DNA of 64,000 nucleotides from Corynebacterium argentoratense DSM 44202 (GTDB lineage Bacteria > Actinomycetota > Actinomycetes > Mycobacteriales > Mycobacteriaceae). The notes under the pieces are model-generated. The model worked only from the letters and a program-made list of their open reading frames with translations, did no database searches and was not told where the DNA came from. Positions 1 through 8,806 of this stretch are shown here, in pieces. Each line of letters opens with the position of its first letter. The first letter of the stretch is position 1. Location of the stretch: contig NC_022198.1 in the NCBI RefSeq assembly GCF_000590555.1, forward strand, positions 1,662,893 through 1,726,892, written 5' to 3'. The position numbers were made by a program, and so were the translations under genes.

Positions 1-547
1 GCTAGCGACAAATCCGCAGCTTCTGTTGGCGGACGAGGCCACCAGCGCCCTCGACCCTGACACCACCCAGGAGGTGCTCAAGCTTCTGCGAAAGGTCAAC
101 AAGGAGCTTGGCATCACCATCGTTGTCATCACTCACGAAATGGATGTGGTGCGTTCCATCGCCGACAAAGTCGCCGTGATGGAGGATGGCCGCGTGGTGG
201 AGTTCGGTTCGGTCTACGACGTCTTTTCCGCGCCGAAAACGGACGTGGCGCAGCGCTTTGTCGCGACGTCATTGCGTAACACCCCAGACATGGTTGAGGC
301 CGATGATCTGCTTGCCGGCGAGGGGCGACTGTTTACCGTTAACCTCACCGAGGATTCCGGATTCTTCGCTGCCGCTGCCGCTGCCCGAGAGGCCGGCGCC
401 CGCATCTCCATCGTCCATGGCGGTGTGACTACCCTGCAGCGCCACAGTTTCGGCAAAGTGACCGCTCGTCTGACTGGCGATGAGGATGCTGTGCAGGGGT
501 TCTACGACCGTCTGCGCTCCACCACTGACTGCGAGGAAATCCGATGA
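1..547 (+). CDS. metN: Methionine ABC transporter ATPase MetN, C-terminal part (cut by window edge)
   Basis: The reading frame is already open at base 2, so the 5' end lies outside the window. The visible 181 residues begin just before the Walker B/D-loop (LLLADEATSALDP) and include the switch histidine in VVITHEMD. The last 80 or so residues form a NIL-type domain, the methionine-sensing domain of MetN. MetN hydrolyses ATP to drive D/L-methionine import with the permease MetI and the lipoprotein MetQ; MetQ is not in the window. The stop overlaps the metI start by 4 nt (ATGA), which implies translational coupling. Confidence 0.93.
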   Translation, partial: LATNPQLLLADEATSALDPDTTQEVLKLLRKVNKELGITIVVITHEMDVVRSIADKVAVMEDGRVVEFGSVYDVFSAPKTDVAQRFVATSLRNTPDMVEADDLLAGEGRLFTVNLTEDSGFFAAAAAAREAGARISIVHGGVTTLQRHSFGKVTARLTGDEDAVQGFYDRLRSTTDCEEIR

Positions 548-1221
548 ACGTCACCTATGTTGCAACCAATTGGGATCGTCTGACTCCCAAGCTCGAAGAA
601 GCTATCGTTGACACCCTGTACATGGTTGTCAGCACTCTGATTATTGCCGGCATCATTGGTTTGGGACTGGGTGTGCTGCTGTACACCACGCGTTCGCGCG
701 GAATCTTGTCGAACAAGGGCATGTACAGCTTGTTGAACGTGGTGGTGAACCTTATTCGTCCCATCCCGTTCATTATTTTGTTGGCGGCTCTTGGCCCGGT
801 CACCCGCGGTGTTGTTGGCACCACCATCGGTACAAACGCTGCCATGTTCGTGATGATTGTGGCCGCATCGTTCGGTATCGCCCGCATCGTGGAACAAAAC
901 CTGGTCAGTATTGATCCTGGTGTCATCGAGGCGGCTCGTGCGATGGGTGCAAGCCCGTGGCAGATCATTCGCACGGTGATTATCCCCGAGGCCCTTGGCC
1001 CGCTGGTGCTGGGCTACACCTTTGCCTTTATCGCGGTTGTCGATATGTCGGCGATGGCCGGCTATGTCGGCGGCGGCGGTTTGGGTAACTTCGCCATCAC
1101 CTACGGTTACCAGGCGTTTGACTGGAATGTCACCTGGGTGGCGACCGCTGTGATTATCGTGATCGTGCAGGTTGCTCAGTTGTTCGGCAACTGGTTGTCC
1201 AAGAAGATTATGCGCCGCTAA
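544..1221 (+). CDS. metI: Methionine ABC transporter permease MetI
   Basis: This 225-residue inner-membrane protein has about five hydrophobic segments. The EAA loop, which contacts the ATPase, is visible as EAARAMGASPWQIIRTV near residues 122-138. The length is normal for MetI. It forms the membrane channel for methionine import together with MetN, whose gene overlaps it by 4 nt. The 3' end runs 14 nt into the convergent gene on the minus strand, and no separate terminator was seen between them. Confidence 0.93.
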   Translation: MNVTYVATNWDRLTPKLEEAIVDTLYMVVSTLIIAGIIGLGLGVLLYTTRSRGILSNKGMYSLLNVVVNLIRPIPFIILLAALGPVTRGVVGTTIGTNAAMFVMIVAASFGIARIVEQNLVSIDPGVIEAARAMGASPWQIIRTVIIPEALGPLVLGYTFAFIAVVDMSAMAGYVGGGGLGNFAITYGYQAFDWNVTWVATAVIIVIVQVAQLFGNWLSKKIMRR

Positions 1222-2113
1222 CAGCTACCCATGCTCGGCCCTTTTTGGGTTCGTCGCCGCAGGACGTGATGACATTGTTGACGTCGCGTTGCTCCAGGTA
1301 GACATCCCAGGTTCGGCCGTCAGGGTGGATGACGCGCCGGAGTGCTTCTCCGGCGCTTTTTTCATGCTCATTGTCGGCTGCTTCGACGATGAGGCTGCCC
1401 GGCGCGACGGTTTCGCCTTCGCCGATGAGGGCGTTGGCTACTACTAGTTCTGCGACTTGGCCGGGGGCGTCGAAGCATCCGCGGCCGCGGTTGCCGGGGA
1501 GGAATAGTTGGCCTTGGTGGAAGGTTTTGAGCATCTCGATTGCGGGGCCGGATGCTAGGCGGCCGAAGGAGTATCCCCAGGGCAGCAGGATCATGGAGGG
1601 GGCGAAGCGGTGGCCTTTGGTGTGGGAGGATTCCCAGACGTCGTCACCGTAGAAGCAGGTTTGCATGGCGGCGGCTAGTGGGCGGCCTTTGAGGGCGCAG
1701 CATTTGTCTCGTTTGCCGTGGGTGCAGACTAAGACGATGGGGTCTTCGGTGGGTTGTGCACCTAGGTGGGTGTTTCGTCCGGGTCCGCTGAGGTCGAGCC
1801 GTAGGAGGTCTTCGGGCCCGTCGACGGCCATTTTTTCCATCCATGGTTCGGTGTGTCCGTCGCCGGTGTAGCACAGGTAGAGCCAGCGTTGTTTGCGGTG
1901 TTGGCCGCTGCGTCCGGGTTTGCGGATGAGTTGTAGTGATGCTCGCGCGGCCCTTAGGTGGGCGGTGATTTTTTCGTTGAGTTCGTGGCCGAACGCTTCG
2001 CCATCGCTGACGTCGCGTCCCCACCCGTGGAGGTGCTCCAGGGCGACGTAGAAGGTGCCGGTTTTTGCGGTTCCGGCTAGCGGTTCTGTGACGTTGGTGG
2101 AGCATGTAGTCAT
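1208..2113 (-). CDS. Sucrase/ferredoxin-like family protein
   Basis: The product is 301 residues and matches the sucraseferredoxin-like family, which has a thioredoxin-like ferredoxin fold. The diagnostic segment is VCTHGKRDKCCALKGRPLA near residues 130-150, followed by SHTKGHRFAPSMILLPWGYSFG. The two adjacent cysteines and the upstream cysteine probably ligate an Fe-S cluster, as in 2Fe-2S thioredoxin-like ferredoxins. The ATG at 2113 is the first start in frame. The cellular role in actinobacteria is not established. The gene is convergent with metI and overlaps it by 14 nt. Confidence 0.82.
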   Translation of the reverse strand: MTTCSTNVTEPLAGTAKTGTFYVALEHLHGWGRDVSDGEAFGHELNEKITAHLRAARASLQLIRKPGRSGQHRKQRWLYLCYTGDGHTEPWMEKMAVDGPEDLLRLDLSGPGRNTHLGAQPTEDPIVLVCTHGKRDKCCALKGRPLAAAMQTCFYGDDVWESSHTKGHRFAPSMILLPWGYSFGRLASGPAIEMLKTFHQGQLFLPGNRGRGCFDAPGQVAELVVANALIGEGETVAPGSLIVEAADNEHEKSAGEALRRVIHPDGRTWDVYLEQRDVNNVITSCGDEPKKGRAWVAVSGA

Positions 2114-2250
2114 GCTCTTACTATAGGCGCCTTGGGGGGTGATGCTGGCTGGGTCGAAACTTCACAATTGTCTAACAATCGCGTTACAACCTGTGCAGAA
2201 TGGCCCTATGGGCTCCCTCCCCTGGCGGCTGCTCGGTTAGGCTTCCGGGT

Positions 2251-2859
2251 ATGTTTCATGTCTCCAGTGCATTCAGCACGCTCCGAGTACGCGCCTTTTC
2301 TGGCCTGTGTATTGCAGGCTTGTTCGTGGGCTTGTCGGCATGCGGCCAGGCACCGTCAACGACAGACTCCACGACGTTGGATAGCAGCACCGCCGCGTCA
2401 TCTCCGCAGGCTGGTTTGTTGCCTTTGGGTGAGGCGAACGAAGCTAAGAAGACTCAGTCCGCTGGCGCCCCTGCCCAATTGGTTGTGACCACCATGCGCA
2501 CCGGCACCCACGAGGGTTTCGATCGTGTGGTTTTCGAGCTTCAGGGGCAGGGGACTCCGGGCTGGTTTGCTGATTATGTTGATGCTCCGACTCAGCAGGC
2601 TAGTGGGCATCCGATTGAGGTGGAGGGCGATACCTTCCTCAATATCAATATCGATGGGACTACTTATCCTTTCGAGTTGGGTATTGAGGATCCTGTGTTG
2701 GCGCCGGTTCCTGGCCATGGGCCTGTGGTTCAGCAGGTTGTTAACGGTGGCACTTTTGAGGGGCATAGCCAGTTCATCATTGGTATGAAGGGCAAGCACC
2801 CTCATTCCATTGAGCTTCTTGACAATCCCACCCGCGTGGTTGTCGACATCCGCGGCTAG
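2251..2859 (+). CDS. AMIN-like domain lipoprotein
   Basis: I place the start at ATG 2251 because it gives a compact lipoprotein signal ending in the lipobox LSAC with Cys31. An earlier in-frame ATG at 2200 would add a non-signal prefix. After a Ser/Thr-rich linker the protein carries a beta-rich domain of about 140 residues (FDRVVFELQG, THEGFDR, ending RVVVDIRG), typical of actinobacterial AMIN-like proteins. AMIN domains usually bind cell-wall or periplasmic ligands, so a role at the envelope is inferred. It stands alone, convergent with imuB. Confidence 0.75.
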   Translation: MFHVSSAFSTLRVRAFSGLCIAGLFVGLSACGQAPSTTDSTTLDSSTAASSPQAGLLPLGEANEAKKTQSAGAPAQLVVTTMRTGTHEGFDRVVFELQGQGTPGWFADYVDAPTQQASGHPIEVEGDTFLNINIDGTTYPFELGIEDPVLAPVPGHGPVVQQVVNGGTFEGHSQFIIGMKGKHPHSIELLDNPTRVVVDIRG

Positions 2860-2869
2860 TGGTTGGGGG

Positions 2870-4375
2870 TTAGTAGGCTCCGCTGAGTATCCACCGGCCG
2901 TCTGACCAGGTTAGAAGCAATGCTTGTTCGCTGGTGGCGACGTGTAGGAATGCTCTGCGTGTCGGCGTAGCAGTCCACCATCCGGTGTCTTCTGCCCAGG
3001 GCCCCGCCCATGCGGTGACTGCGTGCGTCGTACCTTCTACGATCAGTGCGGCAACCGGTGTGTTCAATTCGGCCTCAGCGTTGACGATGACTGCTTGTCC
3101 TGCGTAATCGACGACATCCACGTGTTTGCTAAGTATGCGTGAAGGGTGGGGTCCGGGGATCGCTCCCGCCCAGGGAGTGGTCGTGGATTCGTTTTCTAGT
3201 GGTCGGTCTCCGTAGGGGAGGAACTCGACGCGTTGCGTGGGGCAACGCCCGCCTGCGGCGTGGGCAATCATCACTTGTTCGGCGCCCCATTGGGCTTGTG
3301 CGGTTGCGATGGCCCTGGCGATGGCGCTATCGTCCGCGGCGTCATCGTCTAGCACGCTTCGTGTGCTGGGGGTGTGCATGCTTAGTGGGATGAGTTCGAT
3401 GGCGCGAAGGGGGCCGCTGACCCATCCGGCGAGCTGCCAGCGAACACGTTCCGCGGTTGCGGCTTCTGTCAGTGCGTCACGGGTGCGCCAGACGCGTTCG
3501 TGCATGTCGTCGTGGTTGCTGTAGGCGCGGATTTTTACGCGATCGCAGACCACACCGGCTGCTGCAAGCTTTTCGTGTAACTGTGAGGCTAGTGTTCTGG
3601 CGATAAATGCGGCCTCGTCTACGCGGGTAATCGGCGATTCTGGTTCCACGAACACCGCGAGCTCTTCTTGTTTTTCTTGGGTGATGACGTCGCGTTGTGC
3701 TCTGGCTGTTGCGATCTCGTAGGCCTCTATGCCTGCCGCACCGAAACGCGAGGCAATGTCGCTGATGCCTGTGCGCCCAAGTTCGACGAACTGCCCTAGT
3801 GTTCGTATTCCCATCTCGGTCAGCAGTCCTGGTAGTTCGGTGCCTTCCTCGTCGCAGGCGTGCAGTGCCCCTACTGGTTGCTGCGCTAGGAAGTCCACGC
3901 AGCCGCCCGGCGGCACAATATGTTGTTGGCGTGCGGCGATGAGTGCGGTGTGCATGGTGTCGGCGATGCCGATGAAGCAGTCCACCCCTGCTGATGCGCT
4001 GGCGTCGATGAGCATTTGGGCTAGGGTGTCTTCGGGTTTCTTGTAGTAGCGCTGCACCGCATCCATGTTGAGCGCCAGTAGTCCGGGGCGGAGCACTTCG
4101 CATGTGGCTGCGATGTGGGATAGCGATTGCACGATGGGTTCGAACATGCGCGCCGCCAGGTTGTCGTCGCGGTCGAATACTAATGCCTCGGGCGCTAGTG
4201 CCCTGGCGTGGCGTAGCCGCATTGTCCTGCGTATGCCGTGGGCTCGTGCTGCCCCGCAGCAGGCGTAAACCGCATGTTGTTGGGCAATAATCACGGGTGT
4301 TGAGTGTGCTTCACCGTGTGCGCGCCGAACTGCCACGACCGGCCAGTCAGGAAACCACAGCACTGCCGTACGCAT
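2870..4375 (-). CDS. imuB: ImuB-like Y-family polymerase homologue (mutasome component)
   Basis: The product is 501 residues and starts MRTAVLWFPDWPVVAV at ATG 4375. It has the overall shape of a DinB/UmuC polymerase: an N-terminal palm-like region, helix-hairpin-helix residues around LLTEMGIRTLGQFVELG, and a little-finger region. The acidic catalytic motifs of active Y-family polymerases (DxDxFFA and the SxDE element) are absent, as in mycobacterial ImuB, which links the mutasome to the beta clamp. Its start lies inside the end of imuA', indicating coupled translation. The error-prone polymerase DnaE2 that ImuB normally serves is not in the window. Confidence 0.82.
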   Translation of the reverse strand: MRTAVLWFPDWPVVAVRRAHGEAHSTPVIIAQQHAVYACCGAARAHGIRRTMRLRHARALAPEALVFDRDDNLAARMFEPIVQSLSHIAATCEVLRPGLLALNMDAVQRYYKKPEDTLAQMLIDASASAGVDCFIGIADTMHTALIAARQQHIVPPGGCVDFLAQQPVGALHACDEEGTELPGLLTEMGIRTLGQFVELGRTGISDIASRFGAAGIEAYEIATARAQRDVITQEKQEELAVFVEPESPITRVDEAAFIARTLASQLHEKLAAAGVVCDRVKIRAYSNHDDMHERVWRTRDALTEAATAERVRWQLAGWVSGPLRAIELIPLSMHTPSTRSVLDDDAADDSAIARAIATAQAQWGAEQVMIAHAAGGRCPTQRVEFLPYGDRPLENESTTTPWAGAIPGPHPSRILSKHVDVVDYAGQAVIVNAEAELNTPVAALIVEGTTHAVTAWAGPWAEDTGWWTATPTRRAFLHVATSEQALLLTWSDGRWILSGAY

Positions 4376-5105
4376 AATCTTCCTCCTGCGTGTGCCTAGC
4401 GCTGTGCATATTGATGATGGCCCGCCTGTCTTGTTCACCGACTGTAATGACGCCGCGATGCTTGTGGCCGCTGCGTGTCTGCGCGCTGATCGCGATATCA
4501 ACGCCACGGATACGCCCCATCCCCTGCCCGAGGCCGTGCAGGTGTTGGACGTGGGCGTCGATCTCCAGGTCCATGCTGCCCGTCCCAAAAGCAGATGCCT
4601 TGCGCATACCGTGCGCTGTGTGCGATACGTGCGAATCGATGAACATCACCGCTGCGGAAGAATCTTTAGAGTTTATTTTCGACCGTAATGCGCGGATAGC
4701 GGCGGGGTGAGCGTCGAAGCCACCACAAACAATAAGATCTGCAGATTCAACAAAAAGCTGCACTGCAGTAGTTATAGACCCCGGGTTGGGGATCCACACG
4801 ATATGGTCCAATCGTCCCCTTTCCGCAACGTTCGCTAGGTTAAGATCCGGGCAAGCAATGAGGACAACCCACCCACCACCAGCACTTATTCGGGCAGCGA
4901 GCTCGACTACAAGCGCTGGGCAATCATTAATAATGCTCATGCTGCGGCGCTTCAACTCCACCCCCTCACACAGCGTGGTTACTGCAGGGACAGGGGCGCT
5001 CCACTGTGGAACACCGGGCAAACGAGAACGCAGTTGACTAATGACAGCCTGCTTATCTGCGTGAACCTCCCCCTTAGGGATGCTCCGAACACTCGTTCCA
5101 ACCAT
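4347..5105 (-). CDS. ImuA'-like RecA/SulA-fold mutasome protein
   Basis: This protein of about 252 residues lies directly upstream of imuB and overlaps it by 29 nt, which is the imuA'-imuB arrangement of actinobacterial SOS mutagenesis cassettes. It has RecA-like features: a glycine-rich turn at ISAGGGWVVLIACPDLN, and the strands LIVCGGFDAHP and AVMFIDSH. The start is uncertain. ATG 5105 is used, but a LexA-like box lies just inside it (5085-5100), so an in-frame TTG at 5021 is an alternative. The family assignment rests mainly on position and weak fold features. Confidence 0.7.
   Translation of the reverse strand: MVGTSVRSIPKGEVHADKQAVISQLRSRLPGVPQWSAPVPAVTTLCEGVELKRRSMSIINDCPALVVELAARISAGGGWVVLIACPDLNLANVAERGRLDHIVWIPNPGSITTAVQLFVESADLIVCGGFDAHPAAIRALRSKINSKDSSAAVMFIDSHVSHTAHGMRKASAFGTGSMDLEIDAHVQHLHGLGQGMGRIRGVDIAISAQTRSGHKHRGVITVGEQDRRAIINMHSARHTQEEDYAYGSAVVS
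5085..5100 (-). promoter_or_regulatory. Candidate LexA (SOS) box for imuA'-imuB
   Basis: The coding strand reads TGGAACGAGTGTTCGG. Against the Gram-positive/corynebacterial LexA consensus TCGAAcANNTGTTCGA, 11 of 14 informative positions match, including both GAAC/GTTC half-sites at correct spacing. SOS control of imuA'-imuB is known in mycobacteria. The site lies inside the longest gene model, which either moves the start downstream or places the operator in coding DNA. Confidence 0.55.
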
Positions 5106-5170
5106 AAGCACATCATGGCATACATGTGTGCGAAAGACAACGCCCGAGTGTTCTACACTTTTAGCCTCCC

Positions 5171-5851
5171 CTAATCGAGGTCGCGCTCTCTCGCCCACCG
5201 CGACAAGGCATAACGATTCGACTGCTGAGTCTTACGCAAAATATTTGACGCATGCGTCTCCACAGTCTTCACAGAAATGAACAAATCCGACGCAATCTCC
5301 TTATACGTATACCCCCGGGCCAAAAGCCTCAACACCTCCAACTCCCGAGGCGTCAATTGGTCCACCAAATCCACATCAGGCTTCAGCGCCTCAGCACCCC
5401 CACGAGACTGGTCCACCGACGGATCCGGCTGAGCAAACGCGTCCAACACAAAACCAGCCAAACGAGGAGAAAACACAGCATCTCCCAAATCCACCCGGGC
5501 GACAGCCTCCGCGAGCTCCGCACCCCCAATACTCTTCGTCACATACCCCCGAGCCCCCGCACGAATCACCGAAATAACATCCTCAGCAGCATCCGAAACA
5601 CTCAACGCCAAAAACTGTGGACGCTCCACCGTCCCCGACGCCCGCACACCACGAATAACCCCCACACCACCACCATCAGGCATGTGCACATCCAGCAACA
5701 CCACATCCGGAGCAGTACGCACAATCCCCTCGACAGCCTCACCAACACAACCGGCCTCCCCCACGATCTCCAGCGAAGCAAAAGCACCCAACTCCGCACG
5801 CAAACCAGAACGGAACACCGGGTGATCATCCACCAAAAAGACCTTAACCAT
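5171..5851 (-). CDS. esrR: Response regulator EsrR-like (NarL/LuxR family)
   Basis: The product is 226 residues. An N-terminal receiver domain (VFLVDDHPVFRSGLR, phospho-acceptor Asp in VVLLDVHMP) is followed by a LuxR-type helix-turn-helix (LTPRELEVLRLLARGYTYKEI). ATG 5851 is preferred because AGGG lies 8 nt upstream. A GTG at 5860 overlaps the kinase stop as GTGA and is an alternative. It pairs with the upstream kinase and the divergent PspC protein, matching the EsrISR cell-envelope stress system described in C. glutamicum; the symbol is given by synteny and domain match. Confidence 0.85.
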   Translation of the reverse strand: MVKVFLVDDHPVFRSGLRAELGAFASLEIVGEAGCVGEAVEGIVRTAPDVVLLDVHMPDGGGVGVIRGVRASGTVERPQFLALSVSDAAEDVISVIRAGARGYVTKSIGGAELAEAVARVDLGDAVFSPRLAGFVLDAFAQPDPSVDQSRGGAEALKPDVDLVDQLTPRELEVLRLLARGYTYKEIASDLFISVKTVETHASNILRKTQQSNRYALSRWARERDLD

Positions 5852-5856
5852 GACTG

Positions 5857-6993
5857 TCACCCTACAACAGGAACACTCAAAGAAACCTCAGTTCCATACC
5901 CCGCACCACTTTTCACCAACGCCTTACCCCCAACACCCTCAACCCGACCCACAATCGACTCCGCAACCCCATGACGATCAGCCGCCACCGACGCGACGTC
6001 AAAACCTTTCCCCCTATCTCGAACAAAAATCTCCAACCGCGAACCCCGATGCTCCACAAACACATTGATCGACTCCGCATCCGAATGCTTCGCAGCATTC
6101 ATCATCGCCTCACGCGCAGCCCCCACAGCAGCACTACCAGCAGCATCAGCCACAACATCCTCCCCCACCTTCACCGTATCGATACGCACCCCAAACAAAT
6201 CCTCAACCTCAGCCACAGCCTGATCAATCGCCAAAAACACAGACTCCTGCTCCACCGGAGAATCAAACAACCAGGCACGCAACTGACGCTCCTGCCCACG
6301 CGCCAAACGCGCAACCTCCGCGGCGTCATCACTGCGCTTCTGAATCAGCGCCAACGTCTGCAGCACAGAATCATGCAACTGAGAAGCAATCGCAGCACGC
6401 TCATCCTGCGCCGCACGCGCCGTACGCTCCTGCCACAACCGCACCCCCAACGGCAAACTCAACGCCACCATCCCAGCAAACGTCAACGCAGCAGCAACCA
6501 TACTGCCCACAAACGCCGCGCGGTTCTCCCAATTCGCCAAAATCAACAACAACCCTGCAAACACCAACGCCATCCCAGCGCCCACAGGCACAACAAAACC
6601 GCGCTCCTGAAGCCCCCCAGCAGCATCCAAATTCTTATCCCACGCGCGCCACACCAACACAGCCCCCACCGCAATAGCCCCCAAAGGCAACAACGACACC
6701 GCGAAATACGTACTCGGAAACACCACAAACAACAGCACCGCCCACACAGCCACGCCAAACAACAACTGCACAGGTTGGGGAACCTTCGACCTCACACCCT
6801 GCACCTTCCCCACCGGACGCAATACCCACAAAGCGGCATACAGCAGCACGAACAGAGGCATCACGCCAGAAATCACCGCCACGCACAGGCGCATCAAAAA
6901 CGCATTAACGCCAAACTGGGCGGCGATGCCTGCTGCCACGCCCCCAATAATCCGATCATCGGCGCTGCGCACGAACGCGGGATAAGAACTCAT
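5857..6993 (-). CDS. esrS: Sensor histidine kinase with N-terminal PspC domain, EsrS-like
   Basis: The roughly 378-residue membrane kinase begins with a PspC domain (RIIGGVAAGIAAQFGVN), followed by several hydrophobic segments up to about residue 190. The HisKA_3 box QLHDSVLQTLALIQ carries the phosphorylated His. The HATPase domain shows EAMMNAAKHSD (N box) and DRGKGFDV (G box). It should phosphorylate EsrR. ATG 6993 is preferred over GTG 6999. The coding strand of this gene and of esrR is rich in G/T-ending codons, unlike guaA downstream. Confidence 0.87.
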   Translation of the reverse strand: MSSYPAFVRSADDRIIGGVAAGIAAQFGVNAFLMRLCVAVISGVMPLFVLLYAALWVLRPVGKVQGVRSKVPQPVQLLFGVAVWAVLLFVVFPSTYFAVSLLPLGAIAVGAVLVWRAWDKNLDAAGGLQERGFVVPVGAGMALVFAGLLLILANWENRAAFVGSMVAAALTFAGMVALSLPLGVRLWQERTARAAQDERAAIASQLHDSVLQTLALIQKRSDDAAEVARLARGQERQLRAWLFDSPVEQESVFLAIDQAVAEVEDLFGVRIDTVKVGEDVVADAAGSAAVGAAREAMMNAAKHSDAESINVFVEHRGSRLEIFVRDRGKGFDVASVAADRHGVAESIVGRVEGVGGKALVKSGAGYGTEVSLSVPVVG

Positions 6994-6999
6994 GCTCAC

Positions 7000-7078
7000 A
7001 ATCCAACCACACCCTGATCTTTAAAAAATCGGGGAAAACCCTGATGTTTTCCTGTCAACCCACGCCGATACTTAAAGC
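7000..7078. promoter_or_regulatory. Divergent esrS/esrI promoter region with repeat motif
   Basis: This 79-bp spacer holds two direct copies of ACCCTGAT (about 7009-7016 and 7038-7045). The first also forms an imperfect dyad, CCCTGAT-N9-ATCGGGG. It is a plausible autoregulatory EsrR site. For esrI, a GATACT -10-like hexamer at 7067-7072 lies 7 nt before the ATG, suggesting a leaderless transcript. Binding is inferred only from position and symmetry. Confidence 0.4.
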
Positions 7079-8698
7079 ATGAACACCAACAACCCCCAAC
7101 TGCCGCCCCCTCCCCCGCAGGAGCCGGCACAAAGTTCCCTCAGCGCAGCGTGGTCTACACGCCCCTTCCGCGCCAACAAGAAGGTCGTCGGCGGTGTCTG
7201 TGAAGGTATCGGCATCCGCTACCAGATCGACCCCATCCTTATCCGCATCATCTTCATACTCACCACGCTGGTGGGCATCGGCCTAGGGCTGTACGTCCTG
7301 TGCTGGTTGCTAATGCCGCGGGAGGGACTGACTGTCAGCCCCGCCGGCGCACTGATCAACTGGAACAAAGACCCGCGTGTCTCGCGTGACCGCGACCTTG
7401 CGATCGTCTTGATCGTACTGTCGGCACTGTTCGGGTTCTTCCCCTTCCGCTTCTTCGCCGGGGACACGCCACTGTTTTCCATCGGTGCGATGGTTGCCCT
7501 CGTCGGAGTGGCCCTGGTCGCATGGCTTTTGTACATGAAGCAGCCCCAGCCCCCTGCAGGTTTTCCCCCCACTACGGGGCCACGGGCAAACCCGAATCCG
7601 CAGGCTTACGGACCACAAACGGCGACTGAACAGTCTTTTTATCAACCTAGCTACGAAACGAGCCCCCTCATGAGCACTCCTCCCTCGAACGACCCTGGTC
7701 CTCAAGACCCAAACTTAAATGATCCGGACCAGCAGGCACAGATGCCGGAGCAAAGCGACGCACCAGAGTTCGACAGTGCTGCGCAGGATCCCGTCACCGG
7801 AGAAACCTCCGACACATCGTCTGAGCCATACGGCGAGATGTCTGAAGGGTTGCCTGGCACAGAGAGCATGCCTACCGCAACGCCTTACGCTCCCATCACC
7901 GCGCCTGTGACAGAGACGAATACTACCGCTCCAACCAGTGTGTTTTTGCGGGTCCTCGGATGGTTCTTCTTCGTCTTTGGCGTGGGTATTGCGCTGCTTG
8001 TCTTGGCTACCACGATGCTGCTCGGAGGGGGTGCGGCTGAAACGTTTACGGCTGTGATCTTCGCGATCTCCATCGTTGCGTTCTTCGCGATCTTCACTTT
8101 CGCGGCATACGCGCGAGGATGGGCTGCTTTGGGGGCGTTTGTTCTGGCAACGCTCACTGGTATCGCTGGCATGGTGATTGGTATTGGTTCCATCGATCGC
8201 GACACCACGATTGTCGCCCAGAGCCAAGAGATCTATGTTCCCGATACTGAATCCTTAGCGGACTACTACGACTTGGGCAATGGTGAAGCTGTGTTGGACC
8301 TAAGTGATCTGAAGCCTCTCGATGAACCCCGTCGTATCACGGTCGACGGTGGTGTGGGATCGTTTACCGTGATACTGCCCCACCACGTGCCTGTGACTGT
8401 TGAATGCTCCGTGAGAGTGGGTACCACCTTCTGCCAGGACAATCGATACTTGAATGACATGCTTTCTGGTGAGCGCTTGACCATCGACTTGCATGCACGT
8501 ATTGGCGAAGTGAACACCAACAACAGCATCGATGGCCCGCCGCTGCAGCCCGGAGAGACCGGAGAGTTCGATGAGGAAGGCAACCCCATCATGGATTCTG
8601 ACGATGCAGATGCAGCTACCGGTGGTAGTGCAACGCCTATCCCGACTGTGACTGTTACCAAGACGGTTGCTCCCGAGCCTGCGAGTGCTAACAACTAG
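7079..8698 (+). CDS. esrI: PspC-domain membrane protein EsrI-like, third component of the stress system
   Basis: The product is 539 residues. Residues 28-80 form a PspC domain (RANKKVVGGVCEGIGIRYQID) with a transmembrane helix. Two more helices lie near residues 105-160, then a long acidic Pro/Gln/Asp-rich linker and further helices around residues 285-385. The C-terminal 150 residues form a beta-rich domain resembling a cell-wall-active antibiotics response domain (ITVDGGVGSFTVILP). It is divergent from esrS with 79 bp between them, as in C. glutamicum, where EsrI acts as a membrane inhibitor of EsrSR. Confidence 0.82.
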   Translation: MNTNNPQLPPPPPQEPAQSSLSAAWSTRPFRANKKVVGGVCEGIGIRYQIDPILIRIIFILTTLVGIGLGLYVLCWLLMPREGLTVSPAGALINWNKDPRVSRDRDLAIVLIVLSALFGFFPFRFFAGDTPLFSIGAMVALVGVALVAWLLYMKQPQPPAGFPPTTGPRANPNPQAYGPQTATEQSFYQPSYETSPLMSTPPSNDPGPQDPNLNDPDQQAQMPEQSDAPEFDSAAQDPVTGETSDTSSEPYGEMSEGLPGTESMPTATPYAPITAPVTETNTTAPTSVFLRVLGWFFFVFGVGIALLVLATTMLLGGGAAETFTAVIFAISIVAFFAIFTFAAYARGWAALGAFVLATLTGIAGMVIGIGSIDRDTTIVAQSQEIYVPDTESLADYYDLGNGEAVLDLSDLKPLDEPRRITVDGGVGSFTVILPHHVPVTVECSVRVGTTFCQDNRYLNDMLSGERLTIDLHARIGEVNTNNSIDGPPLQPGETGEFDEEGNPIMDSDDADAATGGSATPIPTVTVTKTVAPEPASANN

Positions 8699-8729
8699 CG
8701 GTTAGCTCTTTTTAGCGGGTGGGATGCAA

Positions 8730-8763
8730 AAGGTGCGCTGTGGAAAAATCCACAGCGCACCTT
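8730..8763. terminator. Bidirectional-type hairpin terminator after esrI
   Basis: A perfect 15-bp stem (AAGGTGCGCTGTGGA with its complement) has a 4-nt AAAA loop, 32 nt after the esrI stop, followed by TATCTTCTTCT. It separates esrI from the convergent guaA. Confidence 0.8.
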
Positions 8764-8806
8764 ATCTTCTTCTCAGGGAGGCTAAGTAAGTCTTGAGCTT
8801 TATCGA

